Shown: positions 1 to 5,332 of the stretch, piece by piece
How positions within the stretch are numbered: the first letter of the stretch is position 1
How the letters are laid out: the number at the start of each line of letters is the position of its first letter
Assembly: GCA_937950105.1 (NCBI GenBank)
Contig: CALFEM010000517.1
Location: 1-6,874 of the forward strand
Reading direction: 5' to 3'
Source: an uncultured Alphaproteobacteria bacterium
GTDB lineage: Bacteria > Pseudomonadota > Alphaproteobacteria > Rhizobiales > Hyphomicrobiaceae
DNA length: 6,874 nt
The notes under the pieces: generated by a model
The model's database searches: none
What the model was told of the DNA's origin: nothing
Seen by the model: the letters and a program-made list of their open reading frames with translations, nothing else
Program-made: the position numbers and the translations under genes

Positions 1-28
1 CTTTCCCTCCACGACGCTCTTCCGATCT
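1..28. other. Illumina adapter contamination at the contig end
   Basis: The first 28 bases match the 3' part of the Illumina TruSeq read-1 adapter, ending in GACGCTCTTCCGATCT, with one difference: C instead of the expected A at position 9. The coding sequence of the ABC transporter resumes right after it at base 29. This is a library or assembly artefact, not genome sequence. Read on the minus strand it keeps the ABC frame open, because the mismatch turns the adapter's TAG into GAG. Confidence 0.95.
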
Positions 29-657
29 AGCTTCTCCGAGATGATTATGATGGGAGCCGCCGCGAGCGGATAGACGCCGAGCACAACGAGCGACATGGCC
101 CAGTCGAGATAAACCATCGTCCCGACCAGCACCGCGATCGACAGCGCATCGCGCACGGCGCTGTTGATCGCCGCCTGCATCGCCGTTTCGATAAAGCCGA
201 TGTTGTTGGTCAGCCGCGACATCAGGATGCCGGGGGATTCGCGCGTCAGCCGGGCGAAGTCGGCGTGCATCAGGTGCGAGAAGGCGTGCTTCTGGATGTC
301 GGTCGACATCCGCATGACGATGCGGCTGGTGTTGACCTGATGCAGGTAGAGGAACAGGCTGCGCAGAGAGGTTACGACGACGATCGCGCCGAGCACGAGA
401 GGCAGCATGGCGGTATTGCCGCCGAGCAGCGTGTCGAACGAACTCTTGATGATGATCGGGTAGCCGCCGGTGACCGCGGCGAGGCAGGCGGTGAGCACGA
501 GCGCGACGGCGAGCTGGCGCCAGCGTGGCCACACCCACTGGTCGAGGAACCGCGAGAGCAGCTTGCGCGAGTTGGCGTCGAAGCCGATGCGGCGCGGCCG
601 GCCGACCGGCGTCGGGGCCGGCTGGTCTTTCGGTGCGTCGATCGGCTTGGCGTCCAT
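29..657 (-). CDS. ABC exporter, MsbA-like, N-terminal transmembrane domain (3' end of gene missing)
   Basis: About 209 residues remain, starting MDAKPIDAPKDQ. A proline-rich cytoplasmic leader of about 45 residues precedes hydrophobic helices near residues 48-70, 84-106, 170-184 and 186-206. Between them lies a stretch typical of the type IV ABC exporter fold: a Q-V-N-x-S-R-I-V-M-R-M-S-T-D-I-Q segment at 107-122, then the P-G-I-L-M-S-R-L-T-N-N segment at 142-152. The family exports lipids or drugs across the inner membrane using ATP. The nucleotide-binding half (Walker A, signature motif, Walker B) would lie beyond the contig end, so it cannot be checked. The start at 657 has only a weak purine-rich leader (AGAGAA). 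The gene lies 65 bases downstream of the DUF4170 gene on the same strand. In Hyphomicrobiales, DUF4170 genes sit near lipid A/Kdo genes (from memory), which favours lipid A-core flipping, but substrate is inference. Any residues read from bases 1-28 are adapter-encoded. Confidence 0.88.
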
Positions 658-681
658 CGGTGGCGTTCTCTGGCGTGGTTC

Positions 682-710
682 CCCGTCCGCTCGCCCTGCG
701 AGCGGACGGG
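682..710. other. Perfect 13-bp GC-rich hairpin between the DUF4170 and ABC transporter genes
   Basis: Bases 682-694 (CCCGTCCGCTCGC) are exactly complementary to 698-710, with a 3-base loop at 695-697. It fills much of the 65-base gap between the DUF4170 stop and the ABC start. Neither strand has a T run after the stem, so it is not a classical intrinsic terminator. It could be a partial terminator, a processing or stability element in a shared transcript, or a protein site. The structure is certain; the role is not known. Confidence 0.75.
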
Positions 711-722
711 CGGTCGTGTCGA

Positions 723-968
723 TCAGCCGGCGTCCTCGGGATCGAGCAGGCGGTGCATATGGACGATGAAATATCGCATCAGGGCGTTGTCCACCGTGCG
801 CTGGGCGGCGCCCTTCCAAGCCTTATGGGCTTCGGCGTAGTTCGGGTAGATGCCGATGATGTCGAGCTTGGTCAAATCGCGAAACGTGGTGCCGTGAAGC
901 TCGGTCAGTTCGCCCCCGAACACGAGGTGGAGAAGCTGCTTTGGCGGTTGCTCGGCGGATGTGCTCAT
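723..968 (-). CDS. DUF4170 family small protein
   Basis: An 81-residue soluble protein with no signal peptide or membrane helix. The run from about residue 12 to 78 (H-L-V-F-G-G-E-L near the start, L-D-I-I-G-I-Y-P-N-Y in the middle, M-R-Y-F-I-V-H-M-H-R-L-L-D-P-E at the end) is the pattern I recognise as DUF4170, a short single-domain alphaproteobacterial family. Its molecular function is not known. The length is normal for the family. The start at 968 has a GAGG 9 bases upstream. It lies between ubiA (252 bases upstream, same strand) and the ABC exporter (65 bases downstream), so co-transcription with the exporter is plausible. From memory, homologues often neighbour cysQ-type phosphatases and lipid A or Kdo genes, which suggests an envelope link, but that is context only. 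Confidence 0.8.
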   Translation of the reverse strand: MSTSAEQPPKQLLHLVFGGELTELHGTTFRDLTKLDIIGIYPNYAEAHKAWKGAAQRTVDNALMRYFIVHMHRLLDPEDAG

Positions 969-977
969 GCGCTGTGT

Positions 978-981
978 CCTC
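978..981 (-). promoter_or_regulatory. Ribosome binding site of the DUF4170 gene
   Basis: GAGG on the minus strand, 9 bases before the ATG at 968. It supports that start. Confidence 0.5.
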
Positions 982-1008
982 GGAGAGTTGTCGGCGTCGG
1001 TCGAGGTG

Positions 1009-1031
1009 CCGGGAGCTGCGACGGCTCCCGG
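1009..1031. other. 8-bp hairpin in the ubiA-DUF4170 gap
   Basis: CCGGGAGC (1009-1016) pairs perfectly with GCTCCCGG (1024-1031) around a 7-base loop. It lies in the 252-base gap (969-1220) after the ubiA stop and before the DUF4170 start, both on the minus strand. There is no T tract on either side, so it is at best a non-canonical terminator of ubiA. I see no convincing gene in the rest of this gap. Confidence 0.45.
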
Positions 1032-1220
1032 TCGTTGGAGGCGCGCGCCCGGCTTGCGGTTCTCGCCGGTGGTCGTGGCGCGGCTCCGAGCCGCTGTTTA
1101 CGCGATGGTGTCGCGAATTTGAAAGCGCATTCGCGCCAGCCTTTCGTCAGGGCGGGGGGCGCGTGACCTTGCCGCTTCTCCGGGCGCGGCCTTTGCGCAT
1201 TTCCCGGGCATATGGCGCCC

Positions 1221-2201
1221 TTACGACAGCCCCGAAGCCCACGAGATGGCCATGTCGAGCACCAGTCCGCCGGTCAGCACGAGGCCGGCATCGCGATTCG
1301 AGCGGAAGCGCCTGAGGCAATTCTCGGCGTTGTCGATGTCGAGGGTCGCCACCTGCCAGGCGAGTTGCAGGCCGACCAGCGCCAGCGCCACGAACGTGAT
1401 GAGGTGAGCACCGGCAAGGAATGCCGCCAGCGACCAGCTCAGCATGGCGACGAGGTAGAAGGCGGCCACCCAGGCGTGCGTACTTTCGCCGAACCGGAGC
1501 GCGGTAGACTTGAGGCCGAGCATCAGGTCGTCCTCCTTGTCCTGGTGCGCATAGATGGTGTCGTAGCCGATGGTCCAGGCGACGGAGCCCGCATAGAGCA
1601 GATAGGCTGGCAGATGCAGCTCCCGCATCACGCTCGCCCAGCCGACCAGCGCGCCCCAGTTGAAGGCGAGCCCGAGGACGAGCTGCGGCCAGTTGGTGAA
1701 GCGCTTCATGAATGGATAGAGCAGCACGATGCCGAGCGAGCCGATGGCGAGCCAGATCGTGAACTGGTTGAACTGCAGCAGCACCAGCAACCCGACGAGG
1801 CCGAGCGCGGCCACGAAGGCCAGCGCCGCGTTGGGCGTGACCTGCCCCGACGGGATCGGCCGGCTGCGGGTGCGGGCGACGCGGGCGTCGTAGTCGCGGT
1901 CGACGTAATCGTTGTAGGCGCAGCCTGCGCCGCGCATGACGAACGCGCCGATGGCGAACAGCAGCATGGACCAGGGGCTGGCATAGGGCCGGCCGTCGGC
2001 GACCGACGCCAGCGACAGCGACCACCAGCACGGGAACAGCAGCAGCCAGGTGCCGATCGGACGGTCAGCGCGGGCAAGGCGCAGGTACGGCCGCCATGAG
2101 ACCGGCGCCCACGTATCGACCCAGTTGCCGCGCGGCGCGTCTGCCACCGCGGCCGTGGGATCGGCCGGGCTGTCGTCCTCGGGTATGGCAGGCGTCGTCA
2201 T
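1221..2201 (-). CDS. ubiA: 4-hydroxybenzoate polyprenyltransferase UbiA
   Basis: A 326-residue inner-membrane prenyltransferase. The family joins 4-hydroxybenzoate to a polyprenyl diphosphate, giving 3-polyprenyl-4-hydroxybenzoate, the first membrane-bound step of ubiquinone synthesis. Both aspartate-rich Mg-diphosphate motifs are present: N97-D-Y-V-D-R-D103 followed by the R-x-R-P-I-P-S-G run (113-119), and Y213-D-T-I-Y-A-H-Q-D-K-E-D-D225. Hydrophobic helices fill most of residues 50-285 and 305-322. The first 35 residues form an acidic, alanine/proline-rich cytoplasmic tail. The ATG at 2201 has GGAG 4 bases upstream; an in-frame ATG at 2219 adds six residues and cannot be excluded. The open frame continues much further upstream, but that part lies antisense to rsmE and is not gene. 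ubiA diverges from rsmE, a pairing familiar in Hyphomicrobiales. Function call is firm; the prenyl chain (probably C50) is inferred. Confidence 0.95.
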   Translation of the reverse strand: MTTPAIPEDDSPADPTAAVADAPRGNWVDTWAPVSWRPYLRLARADRPIGTWLLLFPCWWSLSLASVADGRPYASPWSMLLFAIGAFVMRGAGCAYNDYVDRDYDARVARTRSRPIPSGQVTPNAALAFVAALGLVGLLVLLQFNQFTIWLAIGSLGIVLLYPFMKRFTNWPQLVLGLAFNWGALVGWASVMRELHLPAYLLYAGSVAWTIGYDTIYAHQDKEDDLMLGLKSTALRFGESTHAWVAAFYLVAMLSWSLAAFLAGAHLITFVALALVGLQLAWQVATLDIDNAENCLRRFRSNRDAGLVLTGGLVLDMAISWASGLS

Positions 2202-2360
2202 CTCGCTCCGTGGTCGCATGGCCGGTCCGCGCTGTCGGAGCGGCCGATTTGCGGCGGACCGTAGCGGCTCGCCGCCCGCCCGGCAATGCTTGCGCCACCC
2301 TGCCGATTGGTCGCATACCGCTGGCGGGCGGGATCGCGACCGTCGTTTCCGGGAGGTTCC
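2202..2360. promoter_or_regulatory. Divergent ubiA/rsmE intergenic region
   Basis: These 159 bases must hold the promoters of both genes. On the minus strand TTGCCG (2286-2281) and TACGGT (2263-2258) are 17 bases apart and could drive ubiA; the match to the sigma-70 consensus is weak (4/6 and 3/6). For rsmE the best I see is TTGCGC (2290-2295) with CATACC (2314-2319), weaker still. No clear operator palindrome was found. Confidence 0.35.
2352..2356 (+). promoter_or_regulatory. Ribosome binding site of rsmE
   Basis: GGAGG lies 4 bases before the GTG at 2361. It is the strongest such site nearby and decides in favour of this GTG over the in-frame ATG at 2286, which would add 25 residues unlike the family. 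Confidence 0.7.
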
Positions 2361-3125
2361 GTGGCGGTACACGATTTCAACTCTCAGCGCGTGTTCGTCG
2401 AGGCGGGTCTCGCGGCCGGTGGCCGGATCGACGCGACGCGCGAGCAGGCCAACTACCTGCTCAACGTGCTGCGGCTGCGCGGCGGCGACCGCATTCTCGT
2501 GTTCAATGGCCGCGACGGCGAATGGCTGTGTACGCTCGAGACGTCGGGCAAGCGCGATCTCGCGCTGGTCCCGGCCGAGCAGACCCGCGCGCAGACGCCG
2601 CCCGGCGCCATCCGCTACCTGTTCGCGCCGTTGAAGCGTGCCCGCCTCGACTACATGGTGCAGAAAGCGGTCGAGATGGGCGTCGGCCGCTTGTCGCCGG
2701 TGATGACGCGCCACACGGTCGCCGAGCGTGTCAACCTCGACCGCATGCGCGCCAACGCCATCGAGGCGGCCGAGCAGTGCGGTATCCTGAGCCTGCCGGA
2801 GATCGACGAGCCGCTGGCCTTGGAGAAGGCGCTGGCAGCGTGGGACCCGCAGGTTCCGTTGATCCTGTGCGACGAGGCGGCCGAGGTCGCCAATCCGGTC
2901 GCGGCGCTCGTGGAGCGGCTCGGGGCGCCGGACGCGGGCGTGGCTCCGCGCGAGGTCGGCCTGCTGGTCGGGCCGGAAGGTGGCTTCGCCCCGGCCGAAC
3001 GCGAGCTGATCCTTGCGCAGCCCTTCGCGGTCGCGATCTCGCTCGGCCCGCGTGTCATGCGCGCCGACACCGCCGCGATCGCCGCGCTCGCCATTCTCAA
3101 CGCGGCCATCGGGGATTGGCGGTAA
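2361..3125 (+). CDS. rsmE: 16S rRNA (uracil(1498)-N(3))-methyltransferase RsmE
   Basis: A 254-residue cytoplasmic SPOUT-class methyltransferase that uses S-adenosylmethionine to methylate N3 of U1498 in 16S rRNA of the assembled 30S subunit. The N-terminal PUA-like RNA-binding part covers about residues 8-75 (R-V-F-V start, then the H/N-Y-L-L-N-V-L-R-L-R-G-G-D run at 31-43). The SPOUT domain follows, with K92-R-A-R-L-D-Y-M-V-Q-K at 92-102, E-A-A-E-Q-C at 135-140, the knot loop G204-P-E-G-G-F209, and the L228-G-P-R-V-M-R-A-D-T-A238 motif near the C-terminus. Length is typical (E. coli 243). GTG start with a strong GGAGG. It is divergent from ubiA. In many Hyphomicrobiales gshA follows rsmE (from memory); here the next gene is a peptidase instead. 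Confidence 0.95.
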   Translation: MAVHDFNSQRVFVEAGLAAGGRIDATREQANYLLNVLRLRGGDRILVFNGRDGEWLCTLETSGKRDLALVPAEQTRAQTPPGAIRYLFAPLKRARLDYMVQKAVEMGVGRLSPVMTRHTVAERVNLDRMRANAIEAAEQCGILSLPEIDEPLALEKALAAWDPQVPLILCDEAAEVANPVAALVERLGAPDAGVAPREVGLLVGPEGGFAPAERELILAQPFAVAISLGPRVMRADTAAIAALAILNAAIGDWR

Positions 3126-3164
3126 CAGCCCCGGTGCGTTCGGTGCGCGCGCGGCGTAGCGTTG

Positions 3165-3194
3165 TTGAGCCCGCCGGCGGCCCTGCCCTATAGT
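3165..3194 (+). promoter_or_regulatory. Candidate sigma-70 promoter of the peptidase-PAN gene
   Basis: TTGAGC (3165-3170) and TATAGT (3189-3194) are 18 bases apart, matching the consensus at 4/6 and 5/6. It lies in the 178-base gap after rsmE and would give a leader of about 100 bases, so the peptidase gene probably has its own transcript. Confidence 0.45.
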
Positions 3195-3229
3195 TCGGAT
3201 ACAACTCGAGGACGCGATCGGGCGTGACC

Positions 3230-3246
3230 TGACGCCGCCGGCGTCA
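3230..3246 (+). other. Small hairpin in the leader of the peptidase-PAN gene
   Basis: TGACGCC (3230-3236) pairs with GGCGTCA (3240-3246) around a 3-base loop. GTCACG occurs twice just beyond (3243-3248, 3248-3253), and CGTGAC (3223-3228) can pair with either copy, so alternative folds are possible. It ends about 57 bases before the start codon. No T tract follows. The role is unknown. Confidence 0.35.
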
Positions 3247-3292
3247 CGTCACGACCGTCAATCGCTTCCGCAAGGATCGCTGTGCGGCGGGT

Positions 3293-3296
3293 GGAG
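3293..3296 (+). promoter_or_regulatory. Ribosome binding site of the peptidase-PAN gene
   Basis: GGAG lies 7 bases before the ATG at 3304. The adjacent in-frame GTG at 3301 is only 4 bases away and the ATG at 3310 is 13 away, so 3304 is the best start. Confidence 0.6.
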
Positions 3297-3303
3297 TGGG
3301 GTG

Positions 3304-4746
3304 ATGCGGATGCGGTGGGCGGCGGTGATCGCCGGTCTGTTGGCAGCTTTGGCGCTGTATCCCCGCGACGCTGCGGCGGACGACAAGGTCATCGAGTTCG
3401 ACGGAAGCGCCCCGCGCGCCTTCCACGCGCTCTCGGCAACCGGGGGCGCCCGCCGCTTCGAGGCCGACGGCGAAGCGCAGGGTGTCGTCGACGAGATCGT
3501 CCAGCACGTGCCGATGTGGCAGCCGGTGCGCGCCTTCGTCACCGATGATCCCGCCGACGTGCCGAACGCGGAAGCCCGCATGGCGCCGGACGGTTCGCGC
3601 GTGGTCGGCTTCAACAAATCCTTCATGCGCAACATCCGCGAGAAGGCCGGCAACTATCATGCGCTGGTCGGCATCGCCGCGCACGAGGTCGGCCATCATG
3701 CCGGCCGCCACACGTTCTTCGGCATGAACGACTGCAAGCTCAACAACGAGCTGGAGCTCGAGGCCGACTATTATGCCGGTTTCGCGCTCGGCAAGATGCA
3801 GGTGAAGTACGACGATGCCACCTCGACGCTGAAGGCGCTGCCGGACAAGGGTTCCTGCACGCATCCGCCGCGCGAGAGCCGCATTCTCATCCTCGGCCAG
3901 GGTTGGAAGAAGGCCAATGGCGTGCAGGAGGTGGCCACGAACACAGCCCCCGCGCCCGCAGACACCGCCACGCCGACGCGCTCGGTCATCAAGGCGGCGG
4001 TGAAGGCGGACGAAGGCGGTTCGGCGGCGGCGAAGTTCCGCTTCCGCTTCAATCGCGATGTCTACGCGCACGACCTGGCGCAGTTCGCGGGCGTCTCGCG
4101 CGAGCAATGCGCCGCCAAGTGCCTCGCCGACAGCCAGTGCAAGGGCTTCAGCTTCGACATCTGGAACAGTTGGTGTTTCCTCAAGGACGACATGCCGGCG
4201 AGCGTGCTCGATCCCGCGTCCGTCATCGCCGTGCGCGTCGGGCAGGCGTTTCCGAGTGTCGTCACCGATCCCGCTGAAATGCACAAGCTGCGCAAGAAGA
4301 AGTTCGACGACGAGGCGTCCGAGACCGCGAAAACCGACACGTATGACGCATGTTTGACGAACTGCGCGGGTTCGACCAGTTGCGTCGCCTTCACCTGGGG
4401 CAAGAAGGACAAGCTCTGCCGCTTCTTCAAGCAGACCGTCGGGCACTTCTACAGCGAGGATTTCGACAGCGGCTTCAAGCGCCAGTTGCCGCCCGAGTCG
4501 AAACCGTCGGCGGCTGCGGCCGGACCGCAGAAGCGCGACGTGCGCTACACGAGCAACAAGCTGTTCAAGGGCGACGGCTATGCGCGCCACGAGGATGCCT
4601 CGCGCGCCGACTGCACGGCGCTGTGTGCGCGTGACGATCGCTGCCGCGCCGTCGAATACGTCGAGAAGCGCAAGGCGTGCCGGCTCTATTCGCGCGTCGA
4701 GACCGCGCTCGACGCTCCCGGCACCGATGTCGGCGTCAAGCAGTGA
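3304..4746 (+). CDS. Secreted M48-like zinc metallopeptidase fused to three PAN/Apple-like modules
   Basis: A 480-residue exported protein. Residues 1-25 form a Sec signal peptide (M-R-M-R-W start, hydrophobic 6-19, likely cleavage after A-A-A near 25). The peptidase part covers about 60-200: H127-E-V-G-H131 is the HExxH zinc and catalytic motif, E151 in E-L-E-A-D (151-155) is the likely third zinc ligand, and H187-P-P-R-E-S-R193 resembles the sHPxxxxR motif of M48 peptidases. C144 and C185 could pair. A low-complexity linker rich in A, P and T (208-245) leads to three cysteine modules at about 246-316, 334-393 and 413-479. Cysteines are at 269/273/279/291, 350/354/360/372 and 437/441/447/459. 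PAN modules usually bind proteins or glycans, so a periplasmic or surface protease with binding modules is inferred. Substrate unknown. It is transcribed away from its plus-strand neighbour rsmE with its own candidate promoter. Peptidase and PAN calls are motif-based. Confidence 0.82.
   Translation: MRMRWAAVIAGLLAALALYPRDAAADDKVIEFDGSAPRAFHALSATGGARRFEADGEAQGVVDEIVQHVPMWQPVRAFVTDDPADVPNAEARMAPDGSRVVGFNKSFMRNIREKAGNYHALVGIAAHEVGHHAGRHTFFGMNDCKLNNELELEADYYAGFALGKMQVKYDDATSTLKALPDKGSCTHPPRESRILILGQGWKKANGVQEVATNTAPAPADTATPTRSVIKAAVKADEGGSAAAKFRFRFNRDVYAHDLAQFAGVSREQCAAKCLADSQCKGFSFDIWNSWCFLKDDMPASVLDPASVIAVRVGQAFPSVVTDPAEMHKLRKKKFDDEASETAKTDTYDACLTNCAGSTSCVAFTWGKKDKLCRFFKQTVGHFYSEDFDSGFKRQLPPESKPSAAAAGPQKRDVRYTSNKLFKGDGYARHEDASRADCTALCARDDRCRAVEYVEKRKACRLYSRVETALDAPGTDVGVKQ
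4039..4740 (+). repeat. Three tandem PAN-like modules within the peptidase gene (protein-level repeat)
   Basis: Modules at about 4039-4251, 4303-4482 and 4540-4740. Each has the cysteine pattern C-x3-C-x5-C-x11-C with no length change, and an aromatic or hydrophobic residue two or three places after the third cysteine (K-G-F-S-F, V-A-F-T-W, R-A-V-E-Y). The rest of the sequence differs strongly between copies, at both DNA and protein level, so the duplication is old and the spacing is held by the fold. Two disulfides per module are likely. Confidence 0.8.
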
Positions 4747-4776
4747 TGGCGGCCGCAACGCGAACGCAGACGCGCG

Positions 4777-5139
4777 TCAGCCGGCCGCGGCCAGCAGCGC
4801 GAGGCCGGCGAGCATGGCGACGTTCATCAGGCTCGACAGGTTGACATCGCCGAGTTCCTTGACGCGGATCTCGCGCACCACCTCGACCTCGCGCACGCTC
4901 GGCTCGGCCCCCGCCATCGCCTCGGCGCCGCGCAGCCACGCCCAGCCCCAGCGCCCCACCGCGCGGGCACCCCGCCACGCCCTCACCGGCGCATCGCGCC
5001 AGCCGTAGCGATACGCGAACACGGCGAGCACCAGCACGACGATCTGCAAGGCGGCGGAGACCCAACCGCCGATCAGCAGCCAGACCAGGGCCCAGAGGCT
5101 CGAGACGATCCACAGTATCGCGCTCAGCACGGTTTCCAT
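4777..5139 (-). CDS. Small membrane protein of unknown function
   Basis: A 120-residue protein I do not recognise. It has two adjacent N-terminal hydrophobic segments (about 5-23 and 26-43), a basic, tryptophan- and arginine-rich stretch (44-70, with R-Y-G-W-R-D and W-R-G-A-R), a charged segment able to form an amphipathic helix (81-97, [14 protein letters not shown]) and a third hydrophobic segment at the very C-terminus (about 103-119). By the positive-inside rule the arginine-rich loop is cytoplasmic. The ATG at 5139 has GGGAG 6 bases upstream, and third-position G/C bias fits a real gene. Its stop is 30 bases from the stop of the peptidase-PAN gene, tail to tail, and it diverges from glyQ. 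No function is proposed. Confidence 0.75.
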   Translation of the reverse strand: METVLSAILWIVSSLWALVWLLIGGWVSAALQIVVLVLAVFAYRYGWRDAPVRAWRGARAVGRWGWAWLRGAEAMAGAEPSVREVEVVREIRVKELGDVNLSSLMNVAMLAGLALLAAAG

Positions 5140-5145
5140 CGGCCG

Positions 5146-5150
5146 CTCCC
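5146..5150 (-). promoter_or_regulatory. Ribosome binding site of the small membrane protein gene
   Basis: GGGAG on the minus strand, 6 bases before the ATG at 5139. It is good evidence that this small gene is translated. Confidence 0.6.
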
Positions 5151-5266
5151 GTCAGGTGGTGATCTCACGCCTCATAGCGCAATTCCTGCGTGGTGCACGG
5201 GCGTCCGTCGGCCGCAGCCGTTCCATCCCTGTTCTTTGGTCGGGCCGAAACGCGAACGGGGCAGCC

Positions 5267-5294
5267 GTGACAGCTGGGGGGAAAGGGGTATATT
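5267..5294 (+). promoter_or_regulatory. Candidate sigma-70 promoter of glyQ
   Basis: GTGACA (5267-5272) and TATATT (5289-5294) are 16 bases apart, each 5/6 to consensus, the best promoter in the window. Transcription would start near 5301, about 32 bases before the glyQ ATG. This places any start upstream of about 5300 outside the transcript and supports 5333. The 193-base gap (5140-5332) must also hold the promoter of the divergent membrane protein gene; I see no clear one. Confidence 0.6.
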
Positions 5295-5332
5295 GCGCCG
5301 CCTTCATTCCCTTTTTGCGAAAGCTGCTTCCC

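Noticed and set aside
682..710. Intrinsic terminator
   Set aside because: The stem is perfect but no T run follows on either strand, so I list it only as a hairpin.
525..1166. Plus-strand frame across the DUF4170 gene and the ubiA-DUF4170 gap
   Set aside because: It runs antisense to DUF4170 and the ABC gene, has R/G/A-rich composition and no recognisable domain or ribosome binding site.
1212..2099. Open frame of 295 codons on the plus strand opposite ubiA
   Set aside because: Very rich in E, Q, R and A, no motifs, and opposite a UbiA with both aspartate motifs.
2202..2714. N-terminal extension of the ubiA frame by up to 171 residues
   Set aside because: This part overlaps rsmE antisense and has no membrane or UbiA character. 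The family sequence and a GGAG site fit the start at 2201.
3244..4758. Long open frame of 504 codons on the minus strand opposite the peptidase-PAN gene
   Set aside because: It is a mirror frame of a high-GC gene. Its product is an L/R/A/V-rich string without family motifs, while the plus-strand frame has a signal peptide, HExxH and regular cysteines.
4747..4776. Bidirectional terminator between the two convergent stops
   Set aside because: Only short palindromes (GCGGCCGC at 4749-4756, GACGCGCGTC at 4769-4778) occur, with no loop-and-T-tract arrangement.
5156..5332. 59-residue N-terminal extension of glyQ
   Set aside because: It spans the candidate promoter at 5267-5294 and has no similarity to GlyQ N-termini.
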